Below, piece by piece: positions 37,330 through 47,284 of a stretch of 62,178 nucleotides of DNA. The notes beneath the pieces were generated by a model. That model was given only the letters and a program-made list of their open reading frames with translations, made no database searches and was not told the origin of the DNA. The DNA lies in assembly GCA_029907715.1 (NCBI GenBank), contig JARYLI010000009.1, positions 1 to 62,178 on the forward strand. The letters are read 5' to 3'. Origin of the DNA: Methanothrix sp. (lineage in GTDB: Archaea; Halobacteriota; Methanosarcinia; Methanotrichales; Methanotrichaceae). The number at the start of each line of letters is the position of its first letter. Within the stretch, counting starts at the first letter, position 1. Both the position numbers and the translations under genes were made by a program.

Positions 37330-38182
37330 CAACCTTTATCTTTCGGATGACCTCTTCCAGTTCCAGGTCTATTTTGTATCTGCGCTTAAAGTATTTCAGT
37401 ATGTTGGAGACGTCTCTCCAGAGAAGCTCCTCCGCGCTCTCGTGATCCCTGCCAACTGCCTGAGGCCAGTCGATAATGGTTATGTCATCCCCCACAATGA
37501 CGTTGTACTCGCTCAGGTCTGCGTGTATCACCCCGAGCCTGTAAGCCTTTCTTATTTCCTCAAGGATTCTGTTGAGATAGAATGCAGGATCGTCAAGATC
37601 CGCCTTTGTGAGAAGCGCCCCCGCGACTCTCTCCATCACAACGGCATGCCTGCTTCTGGCAACTGGTTTGGGGACAGCCACAGATGGGTAAAGCCTTCTC
37701 ATAACCTCAAACTCAGTTCTGGCCGCAAGAGCTGAAGCATATATCCATGCAACCTTCGGCCTGTCCCTGAGATAGTCCCTGACCCTCCTCACCCTGGAGA
37801 AGCTGGTCCTCCCCTCCCTGTGGAACTTTATAACCAGCGGGATGTCATTCAGGGCCTCATGGACGACAGACTCCTTGCCGACGCCCAGCCTGTCGCCAAG
37901 CGATGCCACGAAGCCTCTCCTGACGAGATCGTGAAGGGCGAGAAGATCGTATGCTGCAAACTCGATCTGGTACCCCTCGTACGGCACACTCGTGTAGGAG
38001 ACGAGCTTTCTGCCTGAAAGCAGCCTGAGATAGTACTCAGCCTTCGAGGCCGGTATGCCGGAGATGGCTGAGATCTCCTCGAGGGGCACCCACTCCCTCC
38101 GGCGCATTCCGGCCTCGATAGCTTTCAGTATGCATACATCCTCGTATCTGAGGCTGAGGAACCGCTCTGCCAGCTGTATCAC
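37319..38182 (-). CDS. rio2: RIO2 serine/threonine kinase/ATPase
   Basis: 287 residues. N-terminal winged helix (LRYEDVCILKAIEAGM and IPASKAEYYLRLLSGRKLV) characteristic of RIO2, then the kinase: GVGKESVVHEAL, LVIKFHREGRTSF, GVIHADLSEYNVIVGD and ITIIDWPQAVGRDH. Works on small-subunit ribosome maturation alongside RIO1, which is also in this window. It overlaps the DUF460 start, suggesting joint translation. Confidence 0.95.
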   Translation of the reverse strand: MIQLAERFLSLRYEDVCILKAIEAGMRRREWVPLEEISAISGIPASKAEYYLRLLSGRKLVSYTSVPYEGYQIEFAAYDLLALHDLVRRGFVASLGDRLGVGKESVVHEALNDIPLVIKFHREGRTSFSRVRRVRDYLRDRPKVAWIYASALAARTEFEVMRRLYPSVAVPKPVARSRHAVVMERVAGALLTKADLDDPAFYLNRILEEIRKAYRLGVIHADLSEYNVIVGDDITIIDWPQAVGRDHESAEELLWRDVSNILKYFKRRYKIDLELEEVIRKIKVDDG

Positions 38183-38205
38183 GCTGATGATCTCGTCCTC
38201 TCAGG

Positions 38206-39414
38206 CTAAATCCCTTTGCCTGTGTAGGAGAGCCATCTGCTCTCAAGATCCTCAGAGTTCATCGTCTCTATAACATAATCCGCAAACTCCCTGCCTGTGG
38301 CTCCTCCCGGCCTGCCGGTCATCACCAGCTTCCTCTCGAACTGGCCGCAGATATCCAGGGCCATCTCGAGCCTCCTCGCCCTGTCAACCATCCCGACGTG
38401 ACGGAGCATCATCGTCGAGGCGCGCATGATGCTCGATGGATCCGCGTACTGCGCCCTTCCCTCCTGGACCATCCTCGGGGCTGAGCCGTGTATCGCCTCG
38501 AACATGGCGTATCTTTTGCCTATGTTCGCGCTTCCCGCTGTCCCAACGCCTCCCTGGAACTCCGCAGCCTCATCAGTGAGTATATCCCCGTAGAGGTTGG
38601 GAAGAACTATGACCCTGAAGTCCCGCCTCCTCTTTGTGTCCACGAGCTTCGCCGCCATTATGTCGACGAACCAGTCATCAAAGGTTATCTCAGGGTACTC
38701 TTTAGCGATGGATCTCGCGATCTCGAGGAACTTCCCGTCTGTTGTTTTCACGACATTTGCCTTTGTCACCACAGATACCCTGTTGATATTGTTCCTCCTG
38801 GCATAATCGAAGGCAAGCCGTATTATCCGCTCCGAGCCCTGTGTGGTTATTACCTTGAAATCGACCGCGAGATCTTCGGTGACGTTGAGACCCTTGCTTC
38901 CGAGGACGTACTCGCCCTCCGTGTTCTCCCTGAAGAAGACCCAGTCTATTCCCTCGGATGGTATTGAGACGGGTCTCACGTTCGCGAAAAGGTCTAGCTC
39001 GCGGCGCATCGCCACGTTTGCGCTCTCCAGGTTTGGCCACGGATCCCCCTTCTTCGGCGTTGTGAGCGGGCCCTTCAGTATCACATGGCACCTCTTCAGG
39101 GCCTCAAGAGCATCATCAGGCAGCGCCTTCATCGCCCTTGCCCTCTCCTCTATGCTGAGCCCCTCGATCTTCCGGAACTCAACATCCCCGCGCTCTATCT
39201 CATCCCTCAGGAGGCTCTGGAGGACCCTTATGGCCTCGCCTGTTATGTAAGGTCCGATTCCATCACCATCGACGTATCCTATGATCAGTGGCTTCAGATT
39301 GCTGTAGTCTATCCACCCGCCGGCAGCCTTCATCTGCTCAACCCTGGCAAGCTGCTCCTCCAGAAGCCTGCCGAAATGCTCCTTCGCCCTCTCTATAGCC
39401 TCTTTATGGTTCAT
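38206..39414 (-). CDS. icd: Isocitrate dehydrogenase
   Basis: 402 residues of the beta-decarboxylating dehydrogenase family. Substrate-site residues follow the isocitrate pattern Ser-X-Asn-X3-Arg (in NLESANVAMRRELDLFANVRP) rather than the isopropylmalate one. FFRENTEGEYV, VTKANVVKTTDGKF, PNLYGDILTDEAAEFQGG and AIHGSAPRM are all kept. It supplies 2-oxoglutarate for amino acid synthesis. The cofactor (NAD or NADP) cannot be settled by eye. The gene precedes rio2 by 23 bases on the same strand. Confidence 0.9.
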   Translation of the reverse strand: MNHKEAIERAKEHFGRLLEEQLARVEQMKAAGGWIDYSNLKPLIIGYVDGDGIGPYITGEAIRVLQSLLRDEIERGDVEFRKIEGLSIEERARAMKALPDDALEALKRCHVILKGPLTTPKKGDPWPNLESANVAMRRELDLFANVRPVSIPSEGIDWVFFRENTEGEYVLGSKGLNVTEDLAVDFKVITTQGSERIIRLAFDYARRNNINRVSVVTKANVVKTTDGKFLEIARSIAKEYPEITFDDWFVDIMAAKLVDTKRRRDFRVIVLPNLYGDILTDEAAEFQGGVGTAGSANIGKRYAMFEAIHGSAPRMVQEGRAQYADPSSIMRASTMMLRHVGMVDRARRLEMALDICGQFERKLVMTGRPGGATGREFADYVIETMNSEDLESRWLSYTGKGI

Positions 39415-39540
39415 ATCAAACCACTACCATGTGATATCAGATCAAGCTTTTTGTCTTTGGTGACTTCCTACTCGAAGGACGGAGTTTCCGCTGCTCTCTC
39501 CATCTCAGAGGATCCTTTGAATCCCGGGCAGATCCTGGAA

Positions 39541-40017
39541 TCAGCTTAATTTAATAATTTCATATCTATCCTTGTTTGGGTTGACCAGGAGCTCCTCTGC
39601 GATCCTCCTGGCCACAGACTCCGGATCATCTCCGTCTATGTAGAGCTTCCAGATGTTGGCCCGCTGCACAGATCGGATCATCTTCAGACCCAGTCTCTTC
39701 ACCAGACGATCTTTTATGGAGATTGCCTCGCCGTCCTCAATCCAGAGGCTCACCTTTACAGGAACACAGCCGTTGCTCAGCTCGAGGGAGCCCACTGAGA
39801 CCGCAAAACTCTCCTTGTTCTCGTTGACAAGCTCTCGGGTGAGCTGTTTTATAAGAGAGTCAGGATCGCTCACATCATCAGACTCTATGCTCAGGAGCCT
39901 TTCGCGCCTGACATCCCTTATGATGCCCTGGTAGCCCATGCGCCTCAGCAGAGTGTTCTTCACAGTGGCTGCCTCTGCGTCGGGTATCTTGAGCCATACT
40001 CTCAGATTGATGATCAT
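39541..40017 (-). CDS. purS: Tandem-duplicated PurS subunit of FGAM synthetase
   Basis: Small bridging subunit between PurQ and PurL in purine synthesis. PurS is normally about 80 residues; this one has 158 and consists of two PurS-like halves. Half 1 (1-79) contains INLRVWLKIPDAEAATVKNTLLRRMG and half 2 (80-158) VKVSLWIEDGEAISIKDRLVKRLG and ELLVNPNKDRYEI. Only the second half keeps the usual NP-x-x-D-x-Y-E-I end. The ATG at 40017 overlaps the purQ stop by four bases. Confidence 0.85.
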   Translation of the reverse strand: MIINLRVWLKIPDAEAATVKNTLLRRMGYQGIIRDVRRERLLSIESDDVSDPDSLIKQLTRELVNENKESFAVSVGSLELSNGCVPVKVSLWIEDGEAISIKDRLVKRLGLKMIRSVQRANIWKLYIDGDDPESVARRIAEELLVNPNKDRYEIIKLS

Positions 40018-40802
40018 AATCGCCTCTCCTCTATGTATCTCCTCATCGATTCGAAGACAATCCTTCCAGGGCCATATCCCTGAACCCTGGGGTGCTTCCA
40101 CGGGAGCTGCCATGCGAAAAACGCCCTCTCCGGATGTGGCATCATCCCCAGGACGTTGCCCTCAGGGTTGCATATGCCGGCGATGTTCTCAGTGGATCCG
40201 TTCACATTCACTGGAAACTCGCTGATTATATCTCCTCGCTCGCTGCAGTACCTGAAAACGATCTGGTCATCCTCGATGAGCCTCTCGATGACCTTTTTAT
40301 CGGATGAGACAAGGTTCCCCTCAGCGTGGGCGATCGGTATGCTCAGGATCTCCCCTCTCCTCAGGATGTATGAGCCGCTGCATCTCCTCTCCTCAGCATC
40401 GTGCCTGAGCATCGTCCAGGCGCAGTAGTAGCCGCGACGCACGATCTCTCCCCCTCTGATCATGACGTTCTGCGCAAGCGCCAGCCTCACCCCATCCCCG
40501 AATGGAAGTATTCCTGACTCCACGAGTATCTGAAAGCCGTTGCATATCCCTATGATCGGCTTTCCATCTGCAGCCTCCTCCCTCAGCGTGGCCATGACAG
40601 GCTCCTTCGATGCTATAACACCAGCGCGCACCCTGTCCTGGTATGAGAAGCCTCCTGGTATCACATACCCATCGAACTCGCAGAGCTCCTGCTCAGGCCG
40701 GTTCCATCTGAAGATCTCCCCCTCCATGCCGCACTCCTTTACAGCCACCAGCGTCTCATGCTCGCAGTTCGTGCCCGGAAACTGTATCACAGCGACCCTC
40801 AT
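40014..40802 (-). CDS. purQ: FGAM synthetase, glutaminase subunit PurQ
   Basis: Class I glutamine amidotransferase, 262 residues, which delivers ammonia to PurL. Catalytic triad pieces: GICNGFQIL with the nucleophilic cysteine, and MMPHPERAFF with the His-X-Glu. FPGTNCEHE opens the domain. It overlaps purL by four bases upstream and purS by four bases downstream. Confidence 0.96.
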   Translation of the reverse strand: MRVAVIQFPGTNCEHETLVAVKECGMEGEIFRWNRPEQELCEFDGYVIPGGFSYQDRVRAGVIASKEPVMATLREEAADGKPIIGICNGFQILVESGILPFGDGVRLALAQNVMIRGGEIVRRGYYCAWTMLRHDAEERRCSGSYILRRGEILSIPIAHAEGNLVSSDKKVIERLIEDDQIVFRYCSERGDIISEFPVNVNGSTENIAGICNPEGNVLGMMPHPERAFFAWQLPWKHPRVQGYGPGRIVFESMRRYIEERRL

Positions 40803-43105
40803 CTCATCGCCTCCCTCAGGCCAGAGCTCCAGGCCTCTCTTGCATCCTCGGGATCGAGCCTCACAAGAATCTTCCCATCCCTCTCGATCTCGATGCCGCC
40901 GGTCGATACTCTGCCGATCCTCAACGGATTGAGATTGTAGCTCCTGGCGATGTTCACGAACTCCTGCTCTGCTCCATCCACAACCTCCACTATGAATCCT
41001 GAGGACTCTGAGAAGAGGAGCCTGTCAGGTCGCATATCGCCAAGCCCGGATATGTCGATGGAGATGCCATGATCGGAGAGCATGCACATCTCAGCCGCTG
41101 TTATCGCCATCCCGCCGTTTGATATGTCGTGGGCTGCCCGCAGAATCTCTCGATCCACAGCATCTATGACTGTGTAGATCATGGATCTCTCCAGCGGGAA
41201 CCTGACAACAGGCACGTTCGCCCCTGTGATGCCCCAGATGACACGGTAGTATTCCGAGCCCCCGAGCTCATCAAACCTGGGCCCGAGGAGGTACACCTCA
41301 TCACCACTTTCCTTCAATGACATGGTGATGGCCTTGCTGATGTCTTTCATTATACCAACACATGCGATGACAGGCGATGGGTCCACAGCCCCCTCAGGGG
41401 ACTCGTTGTAGAAGCTCACGTTTCCGGAGACGATGGGGACAGGCTGGTCTGGATAACCCTTGAGCCAGAGGTTCCTGGCAGCATCAGCGAGACCGCGAAC
41501 CGATTCCCTGAACTCCCAGAAGGCCTCGGGCTTCTCAGGGTTGCCGAAGTTCAGGCAGTCTGTGAGCGTCGATGGGGTCGCGCCTATGGCGGCGACGTTC
41601 CTCATCGCCTCAGCCACTGCCGTAGCCCCTCCCCAGTAGGGGCTGATCCTCCCGTAAAACGGGTTTGAATCCACCGACAGCGCGATCCCGAAGTCCCTTC
41701 CCCTGACCGGAGCGAGGAGGCCTGCATCAGCCTCTCCAGGTCGGATCACTGTGTTCCCCTGGACCTCTGTATCGTAGTACCTGTAGATGTGCTCCCTGGA
41801 GGCGATGTTTGGGGAGGAGAGTAGATCGAGCATCACCCTGTTGAGATCCTCGGGCATACTCACATCTGGCTCTAGGAGGTTTCTGATCCTGGGGCGCCAC
41901 GCCCTCTCGTATCTTATCCCGCCGGTCAGATGCTTTATGGGGACGTTCACAACCTCATCGCCTCTGTGACGGACTATGTATCTGTCGTGTGTTGTCATCC
42001 TGCCTATCACGCTAGCCCTTGCGCCCTCGTAGACGTTCGGCAGATCCCAGTCCTCGTTGTATATCCTGAGAATCCTCTCGCGGAGCTCTCCCGGAGCAAT
42101 AATCAGAAACCTCTCCTGGGTCTCGGCTATGCACAGAACCTCAGGCGGAAACTCGCCCGCTACGTGGAGCATGTCGAGATCGATCTCCATGCCATATCCC
42201 CCGGCTGCCCCCATCTCAGAGGTTGCACATGTGAGCCCTCCACCACCCAGATCCTTGAACCCTATCTCGACGCCCTCCTCGCGCACGAGCCTGAAGAGAT
42301 CCTCGTTGGCCTTGAAGAGAACGTTCTTGAGGAACGGATCCGGGATCTGGACCGCGCCGCGGTTCGCCTCCTCCTCTTCCTCCCTGAGCGTGTCGGATGC
42401 GAAGATCACGCCACCGAAACCTGAGGAGTCGGTTGGTTTTCCAACGAGTATGACATCGTATCCCTTCTCGCCAGAGCCTGGAGGCGCGCGCGACCTTATG
42501 ATCTCATCTCTTCTCACCACACCGATCGCAACCACGTTGACAAGGCAGTTGTAGTCAAAGCATCTGCTGAAAACCACATCCCCGGCGATGACAGGCACAC
42601 CCAGGGCATTGCCATACTGCCAGATCCCATCGACCACACCCTCCGCAACCCAGCGCACCCTGCTTGACTCCCGTCCATACGGATCTCCAAAGCGGAGGGG
42701 ATCTGCGGTCGCGACGACCCTTGCGCCCATGCAGTTCACATCGCGCACGATCCCGCCAATCCCGGTTGCAGCCCCCTCGTTCGGGAGTATCTGGCTCGGG
42801 TGGTTGTGGCTCTCGTGGGAGATGACCACACACCATTCATCGTCTATGCTCACAATACCGGAGTCCTCAACAGGGCCGAGAACAACATTAGGACCATCTG
42901 TTGGCAGGAACTCCCTGAGCACCGCCCTGCTGCTCTTGTATGAGCAGTGCTCGGACCACATGGCATCGTAGCAGAAAAGCTCGGCGCGCGTCGGATCCCT
43001 TCCCAGGATTGCGGCTATGGACCGCGCCTCTGATACAGACATGCCGATCCCCGCTTTCCTCAAGCTGGATTCAAGCTCGCTATCGGCAAGACCGATTACC
43101 TTCAA
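40799..43105 (-). CDS. purL: FGAM synthetase, large subunit PurL
   Basis: Converts FGAR, glutamine-derived ammonia and ATP to FGAM. 768 residues, the small-form PurL: MWSEHCSYKSSRAVL, VVISHESHNHPSQ, GVGGIVRDVN-like GIGGIVRDVNCMGARVVATADPLRFGDP split over two ATP-binding halves, and FKDLGGGGLTCATSEM. The start is a TTG at 43105 with GAGGTG before it. It leads the purL-purQ-purS operon. The region 43106-43431 upstream shows no other gene. Confidence 0.95.
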   Translation of the reverse strand: MKVIGLADSELESSLRKAGIGMSVSEARSIAAILGRDPTRAELFCYDAMWSEHCSYKSSRAVLREFLPTDGPNVVLGPVEDSGIVSIDDEWCVVISHESHNHPSQILPNEGAATGIGGIVRDVNCMGARVVATADPLRFGDPYGRESSRVRWVAEGVVDGIWQYGNALGVPVIAGDVVFSRCFDYNCLVNVVAIGVVRRDEIIRSRAPPGSGEKGYDVILVGKPTDSSGFGGVIFASDTLREEEEEANRGAVQIPDPFLKNVLFKANEDLFRLVREEGVEIGFKDLGGGGLTCATSEMGAAGGYGMEIDLDMLHVAGEFPPEVLCIAETQERFLIIAPGELRERILRIYNEDWDLPNVYEGARASVIGRMTTHDRYIVRHRGDEVVNVPIKHLTGGIRYERAWRPRIRNLLEPDVSMPEDLNRVMLDLLSSPNIASREHIYRYYDTEVQGNTVIRPGEADAGLLAPVRGRDFGIALSVDSNPFYGRISPYWGGATAVAEAMRNVAAIGATPSTLTDCLNFGNPEKPEAFWEFRESVRGLADAARNLWLKGYPDQPVPIVSGNVSFYNESPEGAVDPSPVIACVGIMKDISKAITMSLKESGDEVYLLGPRFDELGGSEYYRVIWGITGANVPVVRFPLERSMIYTVIDAVDREILRAAHDISNGGMAITAAEMCMLSDHGISIDISGLGDMRPDRLLFSESSGFIVEVVDGAEQEFVNIARSYNLNPLRIGRVSTGGIEIERDGKILVRLDPEDAREAWSSGLREAMR

Positions 43106-43431
43106 TGGACCACACCTCGGATGTGAGCTCTCGGGTCAGGGCCGCTTATGAAGATATCGATGCAAGGAGAGGATGCCAGGGATGCAGGAGTGTATGAGCG
43201 GTCACCTGCCTTAAAATCGGAGCCTGCAGTCCCATCTGTTGAAGCAGGCACAATAACCCAAACGAGAGTCCAGCTCTGAGAGAGTCGATGGAGACGGCAC
43301 TTCAGCGCATGCGCTTACAGAGTTCGGACAAGGGGCTGTTGGATGCGCCAAAATGAAAAGAGCGGGCCTGCAGCCTGAGCTGACCGCAGAGCCAGTCAGT
43401 ATCAAAAATATGCCGCATGTGAATGCGGCCT

Positions 43432-43845
43432 TCAGTTCATCTGATGGAGCTTGTAGAGCCCGGTCTGGACGATCGGGACGGGACTCCCTGGGGTCCAGTC
43501 CTCTCTGAGGAAGTCGTAGATGGCGTATCCAGAGGCGAGAAGCTGCTTGTCCTTGTTCTGCCAAACAGCGTAATCGACAGGGGGCTCGAACTTGCTTGGC
43601 GTCCAGTCGCCCTTCAGAACACCGTATATGTCAGCTGTGCTGTTTGCAAGTGTCTTGTTCTTATCCGGCCATACCGCTGTATCGTTTATGGGCATGAATG
43701 TGCTTGGGGTCCAGCTGTCATTGAGAAACGCTGCCATCGACTCTGTGGTCACGATCTCTGACTCGGGGGATAGATAGCTCACATCAACCCCCATAACCGG
43801 GATCAGCATCAACAAAGCAACTGTGAGTGCTATGATCTCTCTCAT
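43432..43845 (-). CDS. Small exported protein with three repeats
   Basis: 137 residues, not recognised. A signal peptide (MREIIALTVALLMLIPVMG) is followed by a unit of about 34 residues present two and a half times: FLNDSWTPSTFMPINDTAVW, VLKGDWTPSKFEPPVDYAVW, then FLREDWTPGSPVPIVQTGLY. The core is DWTP-x-x-F-x-P-x-x-D-x-AVW followed by DKNK or NKDK and Leu-Ala. The conserved Trp suggests a surface or binding module. The longer frame upstream to 44028 lacks a signal peptide and is unlikely. Confidence 0.6.
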   Translation of the reverse strand: MREIIALTVALLMLIPVMGVDVSYLSPESEIVTTESMAAFLNDSWTPSTFMPINDTAVWPDKNKTLANSTADIYGVLKGDWTPSKFEPPVDYAVWQNKDKQLLASGYAIYDFLREDWTPGSPVPIVQTGLYKLHQMN

Positions 43846-44184
43846 GATTCCCGCGATACTACGGTAATGCGGATAAAGCTTTCTGTCGTCGACCGACAAA
43901 GATGCGCATAACACCATCTCATGGCGCAGAAGCCCATGTGTTCTGTATGACCCATCTCCGCGCATCATCGGAGATCCGGACCGAGAAGATCCTTTCCGGG
44001 ATCGATGGACATCGGGTCGGGTACCCAATTCATTGAACGCCTTTCAGGAATCGCCTATCAACAGCACTGTACCTCATAAATCCTGCGGTGCCATATGATG
44101 TTGATTTCAATGATACGAGTACACGACCGGACATCGTTCAGCGTTTGTATGCTATGCTGTTGCTCCAATAATGGGATCGGCTGA
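43846..44184. other. Intergenic stretch without a recognised gene
   Basis: Lies between the convergently placed ends and starts of two minus-strand genes; no RNA gene, repeat copy or credible ORF was seen. Confidence 0.5.
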
Positions 44185-45174
44185 TCACCTGGTCATTTCG
44201 CCAGCATGTTTTGCCCTGCGAAAGCACCCTCTCCCGGTGGTCCCGAGAAATCTCTTTAGCTCCTCGGTTCCAGCATCCGGTCTCTCCTCGAGATACCTCG
44301 CGACCTCTGGTATGTGGACCAGCACGCAGTCGATGCACGACCAGAACCTCTTGCCTCTTTTTGTTCTCACAAACCTGCCAAGCTCCGGGTCCTTGCAGGG
44401 GTAGAGGGGACAGAAACAGTGGGTGCAGTCCTGCCCCTCGAAGTGATGACATGGATAGTACCTGCAGTTCTCCCGGCCGGTGTTTACTGGAGCTTCTTTA
44501 AGCACATCCCTTATCGCGCAGGGGTTGTCGGTGACCAGACCATCCGCCCCGAGCCTGAGCAGCCACGCCGCCCTCTCAGGGCTGTTGACCGTCCAGGGGT
44601 AAACTTTCAAACCCCTTTTGTGTGCGACCTTGAAGATGTTCGGGCTCACCCTCTTTGGGAATATCGCATCCGCATGCACATCCAGGGCTAAATCCACCGG
44701 GTTCACGGGCAGGGACGATATGATGATGCCCGTTCTTATATCCTCCACGCCCTTCCTCCCCCTGAGAAGGTCGCCGAACTCAAGCACGCTAGTGTGGTAA
44801 AAAGATGTCACTATGGCTTTAGATCCAAGCAGCTCCTCAAGAACGATCTCCTCCAATCCCTCCTCCTTCATCTCAACGACCGGCTGGACTCCGAGAATTT
44901 CCGCGAGCCTCAGCGCCTCCCTCAGCATCGGCACAGGCTCTCCGCCTGCATCCAGGCACCTGAGCTCCTGGATGCTCAGATCCTCAACCCTGCCGGAGCC
45001 GTTTGTTGTTCTGTCAACAGTCTCATCGTGCATCAGAACCAGAACTCCGTCGGAGGAGAGGCGCACGTCCATCTCGACCATATCGGCTCCGCATGAATGC
45101 GCCTTCCTTATTCCCTGCAGCGTGTTCTCGGGAGCCAGAGCTGGAGCACCACGATGTCCAATCAGTGAGACCAT
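44185..45174 (-). CDS. Glycerophosphodiester phosphodiesterase fused to a cysteine-rich domain
   Basis: 329 residues. Residues 1-225 are a GDPD barrel: LIGHRGAPALAPENT, ADMVEMDVRLSSDGVLVLMHDE with the metal Glu/Asp and general-acid His, VVEMKEEG, and YPWTVNSPERAAWLLRLGADGLVTDNP. From about 240 a compact domain carries eight or more cysteines (CRYYPCHHFEGQDCTHCFCP, then WSCIDC), like the stand-alone cysteine-rich small-domain proteins of methanogens. It probably binds zinc or an iron-sulfur cluster. The ATG at 45174 is taken; an upstream ATG at 45207 adds 11 residues. Confidence 0.85.
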   Translation of the reverse strand: MVSLIGHRGAPALAPENTLQGIRKAHSCGADMVEMDVRLSSDGVLVLMHDETVDRTTNGSGRVEDLSIQELRCLDAGGEPVPMLREALRLAEILGVQPVVEMKEEGLEEIVLEELLGSKAIVTSFYHTSVLEFGDLLRGRKGVEDIRTGIIISSLPVNPVDLALDVHADAIFPKRVSPNIFKVAHKRGLKVYPWTVNSPERAAWLLRLGADGLVTDNPCAIRDVLKEAPVNTGRENCRYYPCHHFEGQDCTHCFCPLYPCKDPELGRFVRTKRGKRFWSCIDCVLVHIPEVARYLEERPDAGTEELKRFLGTTGRGCFRRAKHAGEMTR

Positions 45175-45244
45175 CGATCGAGTATGGTGGAGCCATGTAT
45201 ATTCCATTTTTGGAGATGAACACGCTCAGCACGCCATAACATGA

Positions 45245-46480
<1,236 letters not shown>

Positions 46481-46494
46481 AGCGAAGACGGCGC

Positions 46495-46761
46495 TCATGC
46501 ACACCTCTCCCTGATCTCGGCGAGCTCGATGAGCGGCTCAAGCACCTCTCTCGGTATGAATATGCTCCCGCCGGTTCTGTTCATGGCGACCCATGTGTTG
46601 AGCGATGTGCATATTGTAAGGACAGATCTCTCATCTGAGACCCTGGATGCTATCTCTGAGACGATCTCGCTCTTGTTTGTGATCGTCAAACCATGAGCGC
46701 ACTCGATCGCCTTCAGGTGCATCAGCGCCCTTCCGGCGACCCTGGATCCGGATTCCCCCAT
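46495..46761 (-). CDS. Small protein of unknown function
   Basis: 88 residues, no family recognised. The composition is ordinary for the genome: a soluble alpha/beta protein with VLTICTSLNTWVAMNRTGGSIFIPREVL in the middle and an acidic end. It converges on pscS (14 bases apart) and is divergent from cfbA. No clear ribosome site precedes the ATG, so it might be leaderless. It could be a real conserved methanogen gene or a chance frame. Confidence 0.55.
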   Translation of the reverse strand: MGESGSRVAGRALMHLKAIECAHGLTITNKSEIVSEIASRVSDERSVLTICTSLNTWVAMNRTGGSIFIPREVLEPLIELAEIRERCA

Positions 46762-46816
46762 AACACATTCTCAATTAACCTCACAGACCATAATTTTTCC
46801 GGTGGATCTCCATGGG

Positions 46817-46827
46817 GTAGATTTATT
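46817..46827 (+). promoter_or_regulatory. TATA-like box before cfbA
   Basis: GATTTATTAC lies about 65 bases before the cfbA ATG, implying a leader of some 35-40 bases. That leader contains a four-codon ORF (ATG at 46861, stop TAG), too short to judge. Confidence 0.4.
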
Positions 46828-46889
46828 ACACATGAGATCGAGCTGCATTAACACTGAAATATGAAAAAGTAGCAAATGGAGCTTTGAAG

Positions 46890-47279
46890 ATGGAGGACAT
46901 AGGACTTCTTGTGCTCGGGCATGGCAGCACGCTGCCTTACAACAAGGCGCTGGTGGAGGAGCTGGCAGGGATGATAAAAAGAAAGCATCCAGGGCCGGTC
47001 AGGACCGCTTATCTCAATGCCAATGATCCGAAGATACCAGAGGGTCTCATGAGCTTTGCCGGCACCAATGTGAGGAAGATCGTGGCCATTCCGCTCTTCC
47101 TCGCAGCCGGGGTGCACACACTGGAGGACATCCCAAGGGAGCTGGGAATACCGAAGGGCAAGCACGTTGGTGTTGTTAAAATAGATGGCAGGGATGTGGA
47201 GGTGACATGCGCCGAGCCGCTCGGCGTCGATGAATGCATTGCGGATCTCGCCTATCGGAGGGCCAGAGAGAGCTTCTAG
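46890..47279 (+). CDS. cfbA: Sirohydrochlorin cobalto/nickelchelatase CfbA
   Basis: Short CbiX-type chelatase of 129 residues. It inserts nickel into sirohydrochlorin, the first dedicated step to coenzyme F430, and can use cobalt for cobamides. VLGHGSTLPYN holds a metal-binding His and IPLFLAAGVHTLEDIP the second His. The ATG at 46890 follows GGAG by ten bases; the TTG at 46884 is less likely. First gene of the run cfbA-cfbE-cfbD. Confidence 0.92.
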   Translation: MEDIGLLVLGHGSTLPYNKALVEELAGMIKRKHPGPVRTAYLNANDPKIPEGLMSFAGTNVRKIVAIPLFLAAGVHTLEDIPRELGIPKGKHVGVVKIDGRDVEVTCAEPLGVDECIADLAYRRARESF

Positions 47280-47284
47280 GGCCG

